64,000 nt of DNA, from positions 63,578,001 to 63,642,000 of the forward strand of contig CM077597.1 of NCBI GenBank assembly GCA_039654915.1, in the 5' to 3' direction. Each line of letters begins with the position of its first letter. Position 1 is the stretch's first letter. The DNA is from Aquilaria yunnanensis. Taxonomy: Eukaryota > Streptophyta > Magnoliopsida > Malvales > Thymelaeaceae. This document shows positions 22,829 to 35,482 of the stretch, piece after piece. The translations under genes were made by a program, and so were the position numbers. The notes beneath the pieces were generated by a model. It was not told the DNA's origin. It made no database searches and saw nothing but the letters and a program-made list of their open reading frames with translations.

Positions 22829-24209
22829 ATGGTCACCACATGGAGAGGCGATCAGGGACCCTTAATTTCTCTTGCCGAACAAAGGCAGGCCAACAGAAAT
22901 GGAAGGGGTGTAGAAGAGCAACCAGGGGTTCAGGAAATAGAAAACCCAGCACCTGAAATGAATGTACCGCAGGTGTGGGTTCAACTACAAAGAAACCTAG
23001 CCCAGATAAGTGAAAACTTAGTAAGGTTACTGAAAGCTCAACAACAAGCAGTCCAAGTAGCACAGGCATTACCCCAGGAGTAGAACTAGGAAATTGTTAG
23101 GGACAACCCAGTGAATGTTCCTTCTGATGAAAATGAAGATGCTGAGGATGAGGATAGAAGACATCCCAGAGGTAGAAGAATCATGTCTGAGATTGGCCAA
23201 GTATTTAAGGCCAATAACTCAGCTTATGACCATTTTATTAGGAATGAAGCTGAAAGACCTAGTGAGAAGAGAAGAAGTAGGAGACATAGAGACTATATGG
23301 ACTTAGAAGAATCATATAGGTCTAGAAGGCATAGAGCTGAAGATCTTGAAGGTTTTGATGATGTCAGATTATTGGAGAGGTTTCAAGGCCTAAGACCTCC
23401 ACAATTTGGTGGCAAAGCTAGACCAGAGAAAGCTAAAGAATGGCTAGGATTCATTGAGAAGATGTACAATCTTGTAGGTGGTGCAGAAATGTGGTGGAGA
23501 AATGTTAAAGATAAGCATTCTGCCCAGAGAAGTAGAGGAACAGATCATGAGTTAGAGATGACATGGCCTGAGTTTACAAGGTTGTTCCAAGACCAGTATA
23601 TAAGTGATGCCATAAAAGACCTAAAGCAAGCTGAGTTTGATGCATTACAACAAGACAACCTCAGTGTTCTGGAATACGAACACAAGTTCAACGAACTTGT
23701 GAGGTATGCACCACAGTACCGTGGGTTGGAGGAACTTAAAGCCAAGAGGTTTGTCGAAGGCCTGAGACCAGCTATCAAGAGAGCTGCTAGACATTTCAAT
23801 GCCATTACATATCATAATGCTGCTCAAAAGGCTTTATTGGTGGAACAGGAAGAGTATGAATGGTTTCCTAGTGGACCACGAGGAGAGACCAGCCAAGCTG
23901 GAAGACTACAGAAACCAATGAAAAGGTAAGGACACTACAAAGGCTGGAAAACCTAGTATGGAAGGCAAGGCCAAGAGTAAGTTTATTGGCTTAAGATGTC
24001 CTCGATGCAAGAAGTTTCATGGCAAAAGGCCATGTTATTTTGAAACGCAGGGATGTCTCAAATGTGGATCTTTCGATCACTGGATCAAGGACTGCCGTTT
24101 AGTCCAAAGAAGAGGGCAGGATGACCAAGGCCAGAATAGGCCTAATATGCCACCTGTTAGAGACAATCAACCAAGGGGTCCTCCTAGAGCTCAAAGGCCT
24201 CAAGTGTAG
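22829..24209 (+). pseudogene. gag: gag of element E
   Basis: ATG at 22829 starts a frame with a TAG at 23081-23083, then continues in the same frame to 23929 through a retrotransposon capsid domain (RPPQFGGKARPEKAKEWL, MWWRNV, WPEFTRLFQDQY). After a frameshift the zinc knuckle follows (about 23990-24095, C-x2-C-x4-H-x4-C within CLKCGSFDHWIKDC). It normally packages the RNA; here it is broken by at least two lesions. Confidence 0.85.
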
Positions 24210-25590
24210 AGAGCTGGAAGGGTATTCCATATTGATAAAGGAGAGACATACCAACAGGGAGCACTTGGAGGTAACATTTATTTTAATGGTGTGCCAGTTA
24301 GTGTGTTGTTTGATACTGGTGCTTCAGTGTCTATTATGGCTAGAAAGTTAATTGAATCCATGAAATTGTCTATAGAATTCATGCCTAATATATCATTGGT
24401 AAGAATAGTAGGTAGTCAATGTCTTTTCACTAATGAACTGGCTAAGAATTGTGGGCTAGTAGTTAGAAAGACTAAGATTTTGACTGATCTGCTAGTGTCA
24501 AATATTCAAAAGTATGATATTGTTCTTGGCATGGATTGGTTAGCGAAGCATGGAATCAATATTGATTATGCTAAAAGAGAAATCACATTACCTGGTAATG
24601 AAGTGCATGCATTAGTGAATTCTAAGGAATTAGTGTATGAAATGCATGGTATGGAACTAGAAGTTATGGATGAAATTCTTGTGGTTTCTGAAGATGAATA
24701 TTACACGTTAAATGGTGTTGAAATTGATGAGGAAGTTCATAGAATAGCTGTAGTGAAAGACTTTCCACAGGTCTTTCCTAAAGACCTGCCAGGTATTTCC
24801 CCTCCAAGAGAGATAGAATTTGAAATCAAGTTACAAATCGGGGCAGTACCAATATCCATACCTCCTTATAGAATGCCAATCATAGAGATGACTAAGCTTA
24901 AGAAACAACTTGATGAACTTCTCAGAAAGGGTTCAAAAGACCAAGTGTTTCACCGTGGGGAGCTCCAGTTCTCTTTGTGAAAAAGAAGGATGGATCACTG
25001 AGATGGTGTATTGACTACAAAAAGCTGAATGCTATAACTATCAAAAACAAGTATCCACTCCCTAGGATTGAGGATCTATTTTATCAACTCAAGGGAGCAA
25101 AGATCTTCTCTAAGATTGATTTGGGATTTGGGTACTTTCAGTTAAGAGTAAAAGAAGAAGATATACCTAAGAAAGCATTTCGAACAAGATATGGACACTC
25201 TGAGTACACAGTTATACCATTTAGCTTGACTAATGCCCTTGCTGCATTCATGGACCTGATGAACTGTGTATTCAGACCTTACTTGGACAAGTTTGTAGTG
25301 GTGTTCATTGATGACATCCTAATGTATTCCAAGGATGAAAGTGAACATGAGCATCACTTAAGAACTGTCTTAAACACACTATTGGATAGTTAACTATATG
25401 CAAAATTTTCCAAATGCCAGTTCTGGTTAAAGGAAGTGTCTTTCCTAGGACATATCATTGATGCACAAGGTCTTAGAGTAGACCCTAAAAAGGTCATGGC
25501 TGTGCAAGAGTGGGAAAGTCCTAAGACTAGAAAGGATGTTAGAAGCTTCCTAGGACTGGTAGGCAATTATAGAGGATTTGTGCCAAAAAG
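24210..25590 (+). pseudogene. pol: Protease and reverse transcriptase of element E
   Basis: Protease active site VLFDTGASVSIMA at about 24300-24340 and DIVLGMDWL at about 24516. A frameshift near 24950 separates it from RT ([50 protein letters not shown]). A TAG at 25391 breaks the frame before the thumb ([16 protein letters not shown]). The sequence jumps at about 25588 from the thumb (NYRGFVPK) into the integrase: the whole RNase H and the integrase zinc finger are missing, so the copy could not replicate on its own. Confidence 0.87.
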
Positions 25591-26740
25591 TGAAGGTAAA
25601 ACACCGGAAGCTAGCAGGAACACTATAGACTTTTCCCATTCCAGTTAGGAAGTGGGGTAACATAACAATGGACTTCTTAACTGGGTTGCCTATGACCAGA
25701 AGACATGACACAATCTGGGTCATTGTGGATAGGTTAACCAAGTGTGCTCACTTCTTGCCAATAAAGATCACAGACTCACTGGAAAAAATTGGCACAAATG
25801 TACATCAAAGAGATAGTAAGACTCCATGGAGTGCCAGACTCCATAGTGTCTGACAGAGATCCAAGGTTTACAGCTAGATTTTGGAGTGCTTTTCACAAGG
25901 CATTAAGATCCAAAATCCACCTGAGCACTGCTTATCATCCTCAGACTGATGAACAAACTGAGAGAGTAATTCAGATATTAGAAGACATGCTTAGGAGTTG
26001 TATATTTGATTTTAAAGGGGAATGGGACCAACACTTACCTTTTGTGGAATTCTTTTATAACAACAGTTACCAAACCATCATTGGTATGGCACCTTATGAA
26101 GCCCTTTATGGGAGAAGGTGCATGACACCCCATTGTTAGGTGGAAGCCTCAGATAGGCTCAAGTTGGGTCCAGAGATTATTGATGACACAACAAGTGAAA
26201 TCAAAAAGATACAAGAAAGGTTAAAAATAGCTAATGAAAGGACCATTGCTTATGTGAACAAAAAAAGAAGAGACTTGGAGTTTATGGTTGGAGACAAAGT
26301 GTGGCTCAAAATAGCACCAACCAAAGGCACTATGAGGTTTGGAAAATATAGTAAGCTATCTCCAAGGCACATTGGTCCTTATGAAATACTAGAAAGGGTT
26401 GGCAAGGTGGCTTATAGGTTGGCTCCACCGCTAAGTATGTCAAGTGTCCATAATGTTTTCCACATCAGTATGCTTAAGAAGTGTTTGCTAGACAGAAAGC
26501 ATACTATAGTGGTGGAAGACATACAGTTAAAGCCTAGTTTGACATACGAAGAGAAACCTATAGCTATCTTAGCTAAGGATACCAAAAGGCTAAGAAACAA
26601 GCTTATTCCCATGGTGAAAGTTTAGTGGTCACATCATTCTGAAAGAGAAGTGACTTGGGAAATTGAGAAAGAAATGCGAGAGAGATATCCAAAAGAGTAC
26701 CCCAAGCGACAGGCAATTTTGGGGGACCAAAATTTTTAAG
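25590..26740 (+). pseudogene. pol: Integrase with chromodomain of element E
   Basis: Core starts with MDFLTGLPMTRR (25668). After a frameshift at about 25785 come IVSDRDPRFTARFW, the Glu-bearing HPQTDEQTERV and YEALYGRRC. A TAG at 26137 precedes the C-terminal part (DKVWLKI, GPYEILERVGKVAYRL, VFHISMLKKC), then a chromodomain-like tail (TWEIEKEMRERYPKEYP) behind another TAG at 26623. Such chromodomains guide insertion to particular chromatin in this group. Confidence 0.87.
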
Positions 26741-26750
26741 GGGGGGAGAA
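26739..26750 (+). other. Polypurine tract of element E
   Basis: AGGGGGGGAGAA directly precedes the 3' LTR start TGTTACC at 26751. Confidence 0.85.
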
Positions 26751-29700
26751 TGTTACCACCTTCACAAAATGGGAAAATTACAACATAAGAACTTAAACTT
26801 ATATGCTTTAATTTTCACCATAGTGTATAATTTGTGAAGTGTAAAGTATTCAATATACACCTCCTTAAGTGGTAAAAACAATGATAGCTTGGTCCTTAAG
26901 AAAGCATTGGTACATCACCTTATTTTCAAGTAACCTATGGACTAAATTGTAAGGTTACGAAAGTTGGGTTCTCAATTGCACAAATTTTTAAAGATGGATA
27001 TGGAAAGGACATAGATGGAATTAAGGATATTGTTGGGGACCAAAGTGCTTAAGAAGGCAAAGTTGATCATTTATGGCATAATGCCAACTAAGGATCCAAG
27101 TGTCCACCTTTTTGTCTAAAGGCTATAATGACCTTTGACAAGGTTCAAGGTAGTAAAAAAAATGATGTTTCCAACCAAAATGGCCGGATATAATCTGTCC
27201 AAGTGTTGGGCAAAGTGTCAAAAATTTGCATATATGCCACCAAGGTCAAAATGATGTATAAATGAAGAAAAATCTTCATTGTTTGCCATTTCCTTTAAAT
27301 TTCATCCCCCAGCAGCCAAGGGTTCTTCCTTAACCTCCTCCATCATCCTCCATAGCCACCATACCTTAAGAAAGCAAGAGGAAGCAAGAGAAATCAAACA
27401 AGACATCAAAGAGTGCAAGAAAACCTAGTTTTGGTTCTATTTGGGTTTTCAGATTTCATAGCAAATGTAAGGGTTCTCTAAAGTTTCTTGGACTGTTTAC
27501 TGTATTTCCAAACATCCATGAAACTAAGACCATGCTTAGTAGAGAGCAAAAATGTTGCGGAACGGGGTCCCAGTGCCCCAGATTTCTTGGCTTGTAGGCC
27601 CTTAGGGACTATGAATCCACTTAGTTACTATTGGCTAACTATTACTCGTCAATATAATTTAATACAATTTACGTGCAACTAGTTTCTTAGCCTACCCTGC
27701 AAAAATATGCATGCTTTTGTCCTCGCAATGCAAGCGAATGAGTAAACCATTTGTTAAAAACATTGCTCGAGCATTTCATTTAAAACATGCTTAAATCGTG
27801 CCAAGACAGTGAAATGCTAGTTACTTCAGCTTCAAGTAATAGTCTGTGCACATTTAACATCACTAGCATGCACCCAAAAGTAACTCAATGGTTTTGCACC
27901 ACAATGTATCCTAATAGAGGCAACACCTTAGTACACAAGGTACTGTATACATGAGAGAAAAACCTAACTAAGATCCTTTACTTCAGCCCCACCTTTGAGC
28001 TATCAAAACTCCAAGTGCAAGCCCTTCCTTAGTCCTTGTGCACCACTTAGCCTTTACACTAAAAAGGCATAGAACTTAGTCAAGTCCACAAGTAAACTTA
28101 GAATCACAAGGATTCTAGAGAAAGAATACCTACAAAAAGAGAAAGCTTAGCACACAATTATCCACTAGTTGTTAGGCCCGAGGTTAGAACCTGCACAACA
28201 AACTTAAGGGAGTGAGTACATAAATGTAGTCAGTAAGGGTCCCTTGGGGTACCTGCAAAGAAGGTAACAGCAAGCCAGCATGCAACCATGAAATATAAAC
28301 AATCAAGTAGCCAACCAACAAGCAACTCAAGACAACAACATGTAAGATATGCAATGCATTAATGTATGATATATAATTCACACAATCCTTGGGGGACTGC
28401 TTGCTCACTAATTGCCTTATGCTTTTCGTGAGCCTAAATGGTGGAGGTATTTGAGACACTGACCCTTGTATCCCGAATACTTTACCTTCCTTAAGTCCCA
28501 CTTATGGGTCCTAGAGTAGGTCATCACCTCCTCTCAAACTTACCCGCCTTACCCTTAATTTATTGTACAGGGTAGCCATCTTATGTGGTTTAACTAGCCA
28601 AACCCTTAGAGTTTGGCTTAGAGCTCTTTAGTGGCTCACTTACCAAACCAAATGGTTCAGTTGGGGTTTTCTTAGGTTTCTTATTCAGTTCTCTTAGGTT
28701 TGAGACCTTTTTATTCTAGGCCAATGTAGCCTTTGAAACCGACTTAATCCCCTTTAGTGCCCACTTGACAACTTGAGAACTTATAGCCCTTAACACCTTT
28801 ATTTGGCTCTAACATAACCGCCCTACTTAGCTACCTGTTAAATAATGCATAATTCTTAACTTAGGAATGAGTCTAAGACCCAACCAAGGCTATAGAATGT
28901 CTTAAATTAGCCTAGGGATGATAACCGAGAGTTAGAGACATTCTTAGGATGCCCTAAGCTTGAGTGACTAATGCCTTGGCGGCGACGTCGGTGATGTGTT
29001 GCCAAAGGCATTGACACTCGGGAAATTATGATGTCTAACGGTGATGCAACTCAAGTTCACATCGCCAAATGGCATCGCCAATGCATTTACATCATTGCAC
29101 GACAGCGTGCGAACTTGCAGGAAACTTGCTCAAACTTTCTCATCCCAAGTCTGATTCACAATGGATCTTGTTTCTGCTTCATTCGTACACATAACACTAT
29201 ATTTCTATGCATTATTTAGGCTAGATTAACTTGAATCCTTACCTCAAAGTCATCCACGAAGCAAGAATCGAAGCACATGCTATCTTTAGCTCAACCAAGC
29301 TCCCTTGAGTTCCAATCCTAAAACCAATGTGATATGGCACCAAGAACCTCAAATCAAGACCCTTCTAGCTAAGGGAACAACTTAGAACCAGCCCAAATAA
29401 AACCAAGAAGCTTACCTAAGGTTTCAAGTCCAAAACAAGCATCAAAGAGCTAGATTAAAGCAAGAACACCAAAATGGAGCTTGAGGCTTCTTATAATCAC
29501 CTTGGGGTCTTCAAATTCAATGGGAATTTGTAGAATTGGGGAGCATTGGAGTAGAAATTCTGGTGGGGAGAGGAAGCTACGAATTTTAAGAAAGAAAGAA
29601 AATGGTAAAGGAAGTCAACTAACCCAAAAATATCCTAACTCCCCTACTAAGGCATACTTCTTGTTTTCTTGCTCTTTGACCCTCAAGTTCTCATTTGTTT

Positions 29701-31188
29701 TACTTTGTTCACCAAACACTTACCCAAAACCATCTTTCTTTTGTCCTAAAGATGCCCAAGAGCCTCTTGCACTAGTCCTCTTGCAAACTTAAGCCACTTA
29801 AGACATAAATGGCTCAATTAAACACTTAGTGAAACTTTTTACTCTTTTCCTTCAAAGATAGTTCTAATAGCTAGGATAACTAATGGTCTTGACTTAACTA
29901 GGCCAAATTTCTTACATGAGCCTAATTTCATCTTCAAAATTATAGTCATGCTATTCACCTGGGTCAAAATTACCATTTTGACCCTTTTGAACCTTTAGGT
30001 GCCAAACCACACTTAAGAAGTCACTTACATAGCTAAGCTTGTCTTTCATGCTTAACAAGGTGCCAGCTTGAGGTACTTAATTTAAAACACTTAAATAAAC
30101 TAAAAAAAATTACTTACTTGGTTAAGACCCGTCATGAACTAGGAAATCCATCACAAAAAAGCTCAAGGAACCAATTATGGGTTAAGGGGAAAGAAGCATG
30201 GCAAGGTTTCAGCCTTAGTGTTACCATGCTAAAGATGGCAACAAGAAAGAAGGGTTTCTAGAGCCGAAGTTAGTTTTAAATAAGGCCTAAAAGACTCCTA
30301 AGACCAAGCAAAAGCTTGAGGAGGGCTGCCATAGTGTTACTAAAGTGATATCTTATTGTTTTATTGAATGTTTATGACTAACCCTAATGTTATTGTTGCT
30401 GGCGCATTTAATTTTTTGTGGTGCTGTGTTTGTTGACACATATGACTGCCATATTTGTGTGTATGTGTTGTTTTTGTATGTTTTTTTTTCTTTGGATTTC
30501 AGGTGGTACGTTTCTATGGAAGATAAACCCTTACTAAGTTCTTTACAAAGAGCTTACCCCCATTTCTGTCCATTTTTAGGAACACCTAAAAGAGAATGTT
30601 CAAACTAATAGTTCTAGTTTCAGTTTTCCTGTGAACTTTTAGGTACATGAACTTCAATATGTATAGTAATAAACTGGAGCGTTTCATAATTTTTAGAGCA
30701 CATTTTCTAATTTTAGTGTTAGTACTTTCTGCCTTATGCAGCAGCTGCCTTTTGAAGTTTCTGGAGTGTATTGTGTTTGTAAGTCTCTCCAAGAAGCTAG
30801 TGTACATACCCAACTAAGCTAGGACACATGTATGATGCATCTATACATGTAAATACACTATGGATAGTGTATGGATGATATTTGAGGCAATAAAGTGATG
30901 TTTGAGGTTGAATGTTCAATTCTCTCCATTTTGTAACTCGTTACCTGTTCCAAAGAAAATTATGTTTAATGCTTATGGAATGCCTCTAAATTTAGGAGAA
31001 TGACTTTCCAAAGTGTTTAAGACATGTAAGAACCTACCCATGTTGGTTTTGCATTTGGAAATGAAGTGTATGAATCTTATGAAATTTTGTATGGGCAAAA
31101 TGGTCATAAAGTGACTAGAATTTTGACTTTGCACTTAAGGTTCCATAACTGCCTGTGTAGAAAGAATATCGGCATCAAATTTTGACCA
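26751..31188 (+). repeat. 3' LTR of element E, split by K and truncated
   Basis: Segments 26751-27552 and 30156-31188 align in order with the 5' LTR. The last about 550 bp are missing: after TTTGACCA (31181-31188) the sequence changes to the pol end of D. The corresponding point in the 5' LTR is 22118. Confidence 0.88.
27553..30155 (-). repeat. Solo LTR K (2603 bp)
   Basis: Starts TGTTGCGG and ends ATCCATCACA on the plus strand, and is flanked by AAAAA on both sides, a 5 bp duplication of E's LTR. No coding domain was found in it. Read on the minus strand it begins TGTGATGGATTTCC and ends CCGCAACA, the more usual look of a chromovirus LTR, so minus orientation is preferred. A GC-richer patch lies at about 28975-29110. 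Confidence 0.82.
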
Positions 31189-33777
31189 TGGCATAAAAAG
31201 TCCTCCCCAATTAGCACTCAGAACACCATGCTCCAGCTTTTGGCGTTTGACCTCGACAAAATGGAGGACTAGATCACCCACTCTGTTTCCTTTTAACTTA
31301 GCCTTCCTATTTGCTGAAGTGGCTACTCTTTGTTGAAATGCCTTTCTTCAGAGTTCTGCAAGCTCTCTACGTTCATCCAACGGGTCCAGTCTGATCCTCA
31401 GGCCTTCACTGTTGGAGTCTTTATTGAAAAATTGCACTCTTAAGGATGACTGAGCTATTTTTTTTGGAATTAGTGCCTTTGTGCCATAGGCAAGCAACAA
31501 GGGAGTTTTCTGAGTAGCCCTCCTTGGAGTCAGTCTGTAGCTCCATAAAACACTAGGGAGTTCTCTTGGCCATTTTGTTTTGGCTTCCGCAGCCTTTTCC
31601 TCGTGCCATCTTTTATGGTTTGGTTTAAGACTTCCACTTGAGCATTGCTCTAGGGATATGCCATCAGGGTGAAATGTACTTTGATTATGAGGTCTATCAG
31701 GAACTTCTAGAACCCTTTATCGATGAATTGAGTACCATTGTTAGCAATCAGTACTCTTGAACAGCCGAACCTGCATATAATGTTTTTCCATACAAACTTC
31801 TTGATTTCTTTGGCCGATATGGATATTAGTGGTTCTTCTTCTAGCCACTTCATAAAATAGTCGACTACTATTTTGCAATATTTCACTTGTCCTGGGGTAG
31901 TGGGAAGTGGACCTACTAGATCTATACCCTATACTGCGAAGGGACAAGGGTAATTTGCTGATGTAACATCTTTGGACCGTACCCTTTGCGTGGGAGCATG
32001 TCACTGGCATTTGTTAAAAATTCTCACCAATTTTCATGCATCCTACCTCCAGGATGGACAAAAATATCCTTACCAAAGGACCACCGCTGCCAAGGCATCC
32101 GTACTGATGTGAGAACAACATCTCCCTTTGTGTACATCCTTTAGGATAGATTCTGCTTCAGCTTCCCTTACACATTTTTGTAGGGGACTGGAATAGCCCT
32201 GGCAATAGAGCTCCTCCTTAATGAGGAAGTATCTTCCAACTCTCTTTTTGACTTTCTAGGCTTCTACAGGAACATCGAGCATTTTTCATTCAGATAGGTA
32301 TTTCCCTAATGGTGCTCTCCATCCTTCTTAAATGTTCAACACATAATTTAGATCTATGCTTGGTACTTCCTGCTCCTTGGTGTGCCCATCTATTTTGGCT
32401 AACGTATTTGTTGGAGCGTTTTCTCATCAGGGGATGTTTTCTATATGCACGTTATCGAATTTCTTCATCATTTCTTTTGTGAGGTTGGAGTATTTCTTAA
32501 GCTTTGGTTCTCTGACCTCGCACTCCCCCCTTAATTTCTAAACTAAGAGTTGAGAATTGCTATAAGCTCTAAGCAATTTTATGGCTATGCTCATTGTGAG
32601 GCATAACCTGGTGATCAAAGCTTCGTATTCGGCCACATTGTTCATCACCTGGAAGCCAAATTTCATGGCTGTAGATACTTTTAGTCCTTTAGGTCTTTTC
32701 AAAATAATGCTGGTGAGCCATTCTGGAGGCACCATCAACAAATAGTTACCATTTTGACCCGTAATCTTCTTTAGCTGAAGTTTGTCCCTCAAGATTCATA
32801 GCTAGTTCAATAATAAAATCTGTGATCGCTTATGCCTTTACTGCCTTCCTTGGCTCGTAGCTTATGTCATATTCATTGAGCTCTATGCACCATTTTGAGA
32901 GTCTACCAGAATGAACTACTGTCCTTATCACATCCCTGAGAGGGAGATTACTTTGGATGACAATTGAATGGCCTTGAAAATATGGCGAAAGGCAATGTCC
33001 TATGAGTATCAGGGCATATATGGCCTTCTCCAGCATTAGGTAATTTACCTTGACTCCGTGGAGGGATTTATTGATGTAGTATATGGGCTACTACTTCCTG
33101 AGCTCATCTTTATACACTGGGACCGCGCTCACAGCTTTTTTGCTAACTACTAAGTATAGCATGGGGAGATCCCCTTTCTTCTATTGTCGTAGTGTAGGGA
33201 GCTCAGCAAGACATGCTTTGATTCATTTCCACACTATTTGGGATTCTCCATTCCAGGGATTCTCGACCCTGGTGTCATTTTTTACAGCCTTTTTGAGCAT
33301 TTTGAACAATGGTATGCACTTGTTGCTATATCATGAGATAAAGCGGCTAAGAGCTATTATCTTTCCCATCAATCTTTGTATATCCTTTACCGAACAAGGA
33401 GTCTAGCACTCAAGGAGAGCTTTCACCATGGTAGGATTTGCCTCCATACCACGCTCCGAAACAATGTATCCTAGGAACTTACCCCTACCTATGTTGAAGG
33501 TACACTTTTCTGGATTCAGTCGTATGTCAAACTTCCTGATTTGTTGGAAGGCTTCTCGTAAATATTTGATGTCACTTGTGCCACTTTGGCTTTTCATTGT
33601 TGTATCATCAACGTATACTTCCATGTTTCAACTAATCTACTTCACGAACACCTTGTCCACCAGCAATTGATAGATGGCTGCTATGTTTTTTAGTCCAAAG
33701 GGCATTCAGAGATAGCAAAAGATGCCTTCATCGGTGATGAATGAAGATTTTTCCTCGTCAGCTGGGTTCATTCAGAT
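31189..33777 (-). pseudogene. pol: pol of element D: integrase, RNase H, 3' half of RT
   Basis: From high to low coordinates: RT C-terminal part with MEVYVDD (33600-33624) and KFLGYIVSERGMEANP, an RNase H-like segment with LPLRDVIRTVVHSGRLSKW (32830-33036), the archaeal-type RNase H with VMNNVAEYEALI (32538-32792), then integrase (about 31250-32110) with VDYFMKWLEEEPL. The second integrase Asp is Asn here (IANNGTQF, about 31740). Many stops. It ends at about 31189, a little short of the usual C-terminus, against E's truncated LTR. At 33777 it is cut by C within RT. Confidence 0.88.
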
Positions 33778-34643
33778 TGATGGCCTTGGGCCTCATCGTT
33801 GTGAGTCATGATGACTGTTGAAGAGACTTCTAGGAGGAAGAACGCCTGGAAGGTGGATCGCCCCAAGGAGAGTACCTGAAAAGCTGGAAAATAGGGTTAG
33901 GAGGCCCCCGGAGTGTTTTTTCGGGGGGGGAGCCTCCGACGCCCAAGTCAGTGGTGGCCGGAAAAAGGAGAAAGTCACTAGCTCAAAGAGAAAGGCAGAA
34001 AAGTCTCACCTGGTATTTTCTCAGAGTGTGGGAGCTGTATCTCCGGCCTACCAACCTCCTGTCAAGTATTTATTTCCTGTATATATAGGAATACCTAGCC
34101 CGTTCAGATCATGACACGTGTGCGGTCGGATGCTCCTGAACTTCTGGGCGTAGGGGACAGATAGTTGGTAACCAGCTCGCCTCGAGCCTTGTGCTGAGAC
34201 GGGCCATGATGTGATTCTGATGGCGTCTGCGCGTCAGGGTGACTTTTTACGTCTGTGGTGGGACGTGTCAGAGGCTTCCTTAAATGCTTCCTTAAATGCG
34301 CCTGCCGTACTCCCGAAATCCCTGGGCGAGGTCGTCCTCTAGTTCGGACAGAGCCTCTTCGGGAAGCATACCCTCAGTTCGGGGGTTCCCAGTTCCAGGG
34401 GGTTCCGCCTTCGGGGATATCATGTTCGGGCACCAATGTCTGGTGCCACTTTTCTGAAGGCGCGCTGTTCACAACCTTGGGGGGCGAATAGAGTCCTCAA
34501 GTTTTACTGGCGTGCCGAGGTCGGAGCTCTCCGGCTATCTCCCGAGGTGCATGATTCCACCTGTTCCCGGGAAGCGCCAGTTCTTCTGGCCATTGTTGTG
34601 GCAGGGTGTTTGGCCAGATTGAGGCGATAGCCTTTGGCTATCA
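33778..34643 (-). repeat. 3' LTR of element C (LTR2, 866 bp)
   Basis: Full length, same ends as LTR1 and very similar to the 5' LTR at 54973. It retains the segment lost in B. A CACGTG is at 34115-34120 with the TATA box beside it. Confidence 0.95.
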
Positions 34644-34658
34644 CATGCCCCCCTCTGG
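34644..34658 (-). other. Polypurine tract of element C
   Basis: The minus strand reads CCAGAGGGGGGCATG directly before the LTR start TGATAGCC. Confidence 0.85.
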
Positions 34659-35482
34659 AAAGCTGAAGTGAAGACTTCGGTTTGCATCTCTTTCCGAGGT
34701 TGTTGTTGGGAGTCTTGTTGGGAAGCATAACCTGTTCCGAGGTCGTACCTTTTGCCCGAGGGTCTGGGCTGTTCGGCCTTGGCCTATTCTTTGGTGTCTC
34801 CGAGGCAAAGCCTGTACCGAAGATACACCTCTTGCCCAAAAGTCATGGGCTGTTCAGCCATAGCCTGTCTCTCGGTGTCCTCGAGGTGGCCCGCTTTTTA
34901 TTACTGCAAGTCTGATGGCCAAGCGTGTCAGACTGAGCGGTGCGTCTCCACTTTTCAGGGATTTCAAACGATGTGTCCCACTCAGGAGGTGTCTCCCGGT
35001 TTTCCAGGGACGTTTGGGGAGGCGTGTCCCCTATTTCTGCGCAGCGGTTGACACGCGGCTTCTTGCCAGTGGAAGAGAGACGCGTCATTCACAGAGGGCG
35101 CGCCTTTTCGGGTGCAGTGGGCAGTTACGGCGACGGTTCGCCTCCAATGGGTACTTATGATCTCTTTTCGGCTACCAACCTTTGGCCTATAAATAGCCCA
35201 TTCCATCATAAGTCCCACTTACTGTTTTTCTGCTCTCTCTCTGCTTTGCTCTCTATTCTTGCGTTTTATCTCGCTTTCTGTGGCGGAGCTTCTTTAATCA
35301 GAGCTTTTCCTACCAACTTTCACCACGGCGTCCTCAGGCAAATCTTTTGGTGGGTTTTGATTTCCAGAGTACTCTGATTCCTCTGTTTTTCTGAGTTTTT
35401 CTGGAAAACTGTTGTTTTTTCCAAACTCCTCTTCTGAGTTTTTTCTCGAAACTATTTTCTTTTCCATCTCAAACTCTTTTTC
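34659..35482 (+). promoter_or_regulatory. Leader and TATA box of the antisense gene in C
   Basis: Non-coding. TATAAATAG at 35188-35196 lies 287 bp upstream of the ATG at 35483, in a block (TTTGGCCTATAAATAGCCCA) identical in B. A pyrimidine-rich leader with CTCTCTCTCTGC follows, as in typical plant 5' leaders. Short open frames here are not conserved as proteins. Confidence 0.7.

Larger units (their letters stand above)
20255..31188 (+). mobile_element. Chromovirus (Tekay/Del-like) element E, decayed
   Basis: Plus-strand element with 5' LTR 20255-22671, primer site at about 22676, gag, protease, RT, integrase with chromodomain, a purine tract at 26739-26750, and a 3' LTR starting at 26751 that is interrupted by K and cut off at about 31188. 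Long LTRs (2417 bp), an initiator-Met type primer site and a C-terminal chromodomain fit the Tekay/Del group. It lies in the antisense gene of D. RNase H and the integrase finger are deleted, and stops and frameshifts are spread through it. Confidence 0.9.

Noticed and set aside
34255..34630. Small open frames in the LTRs (for example 34255-34491)
   Set aside because: They span LTR promoter and U5 regions, are present in every LTR and vary in length between copies; no support as proteins.
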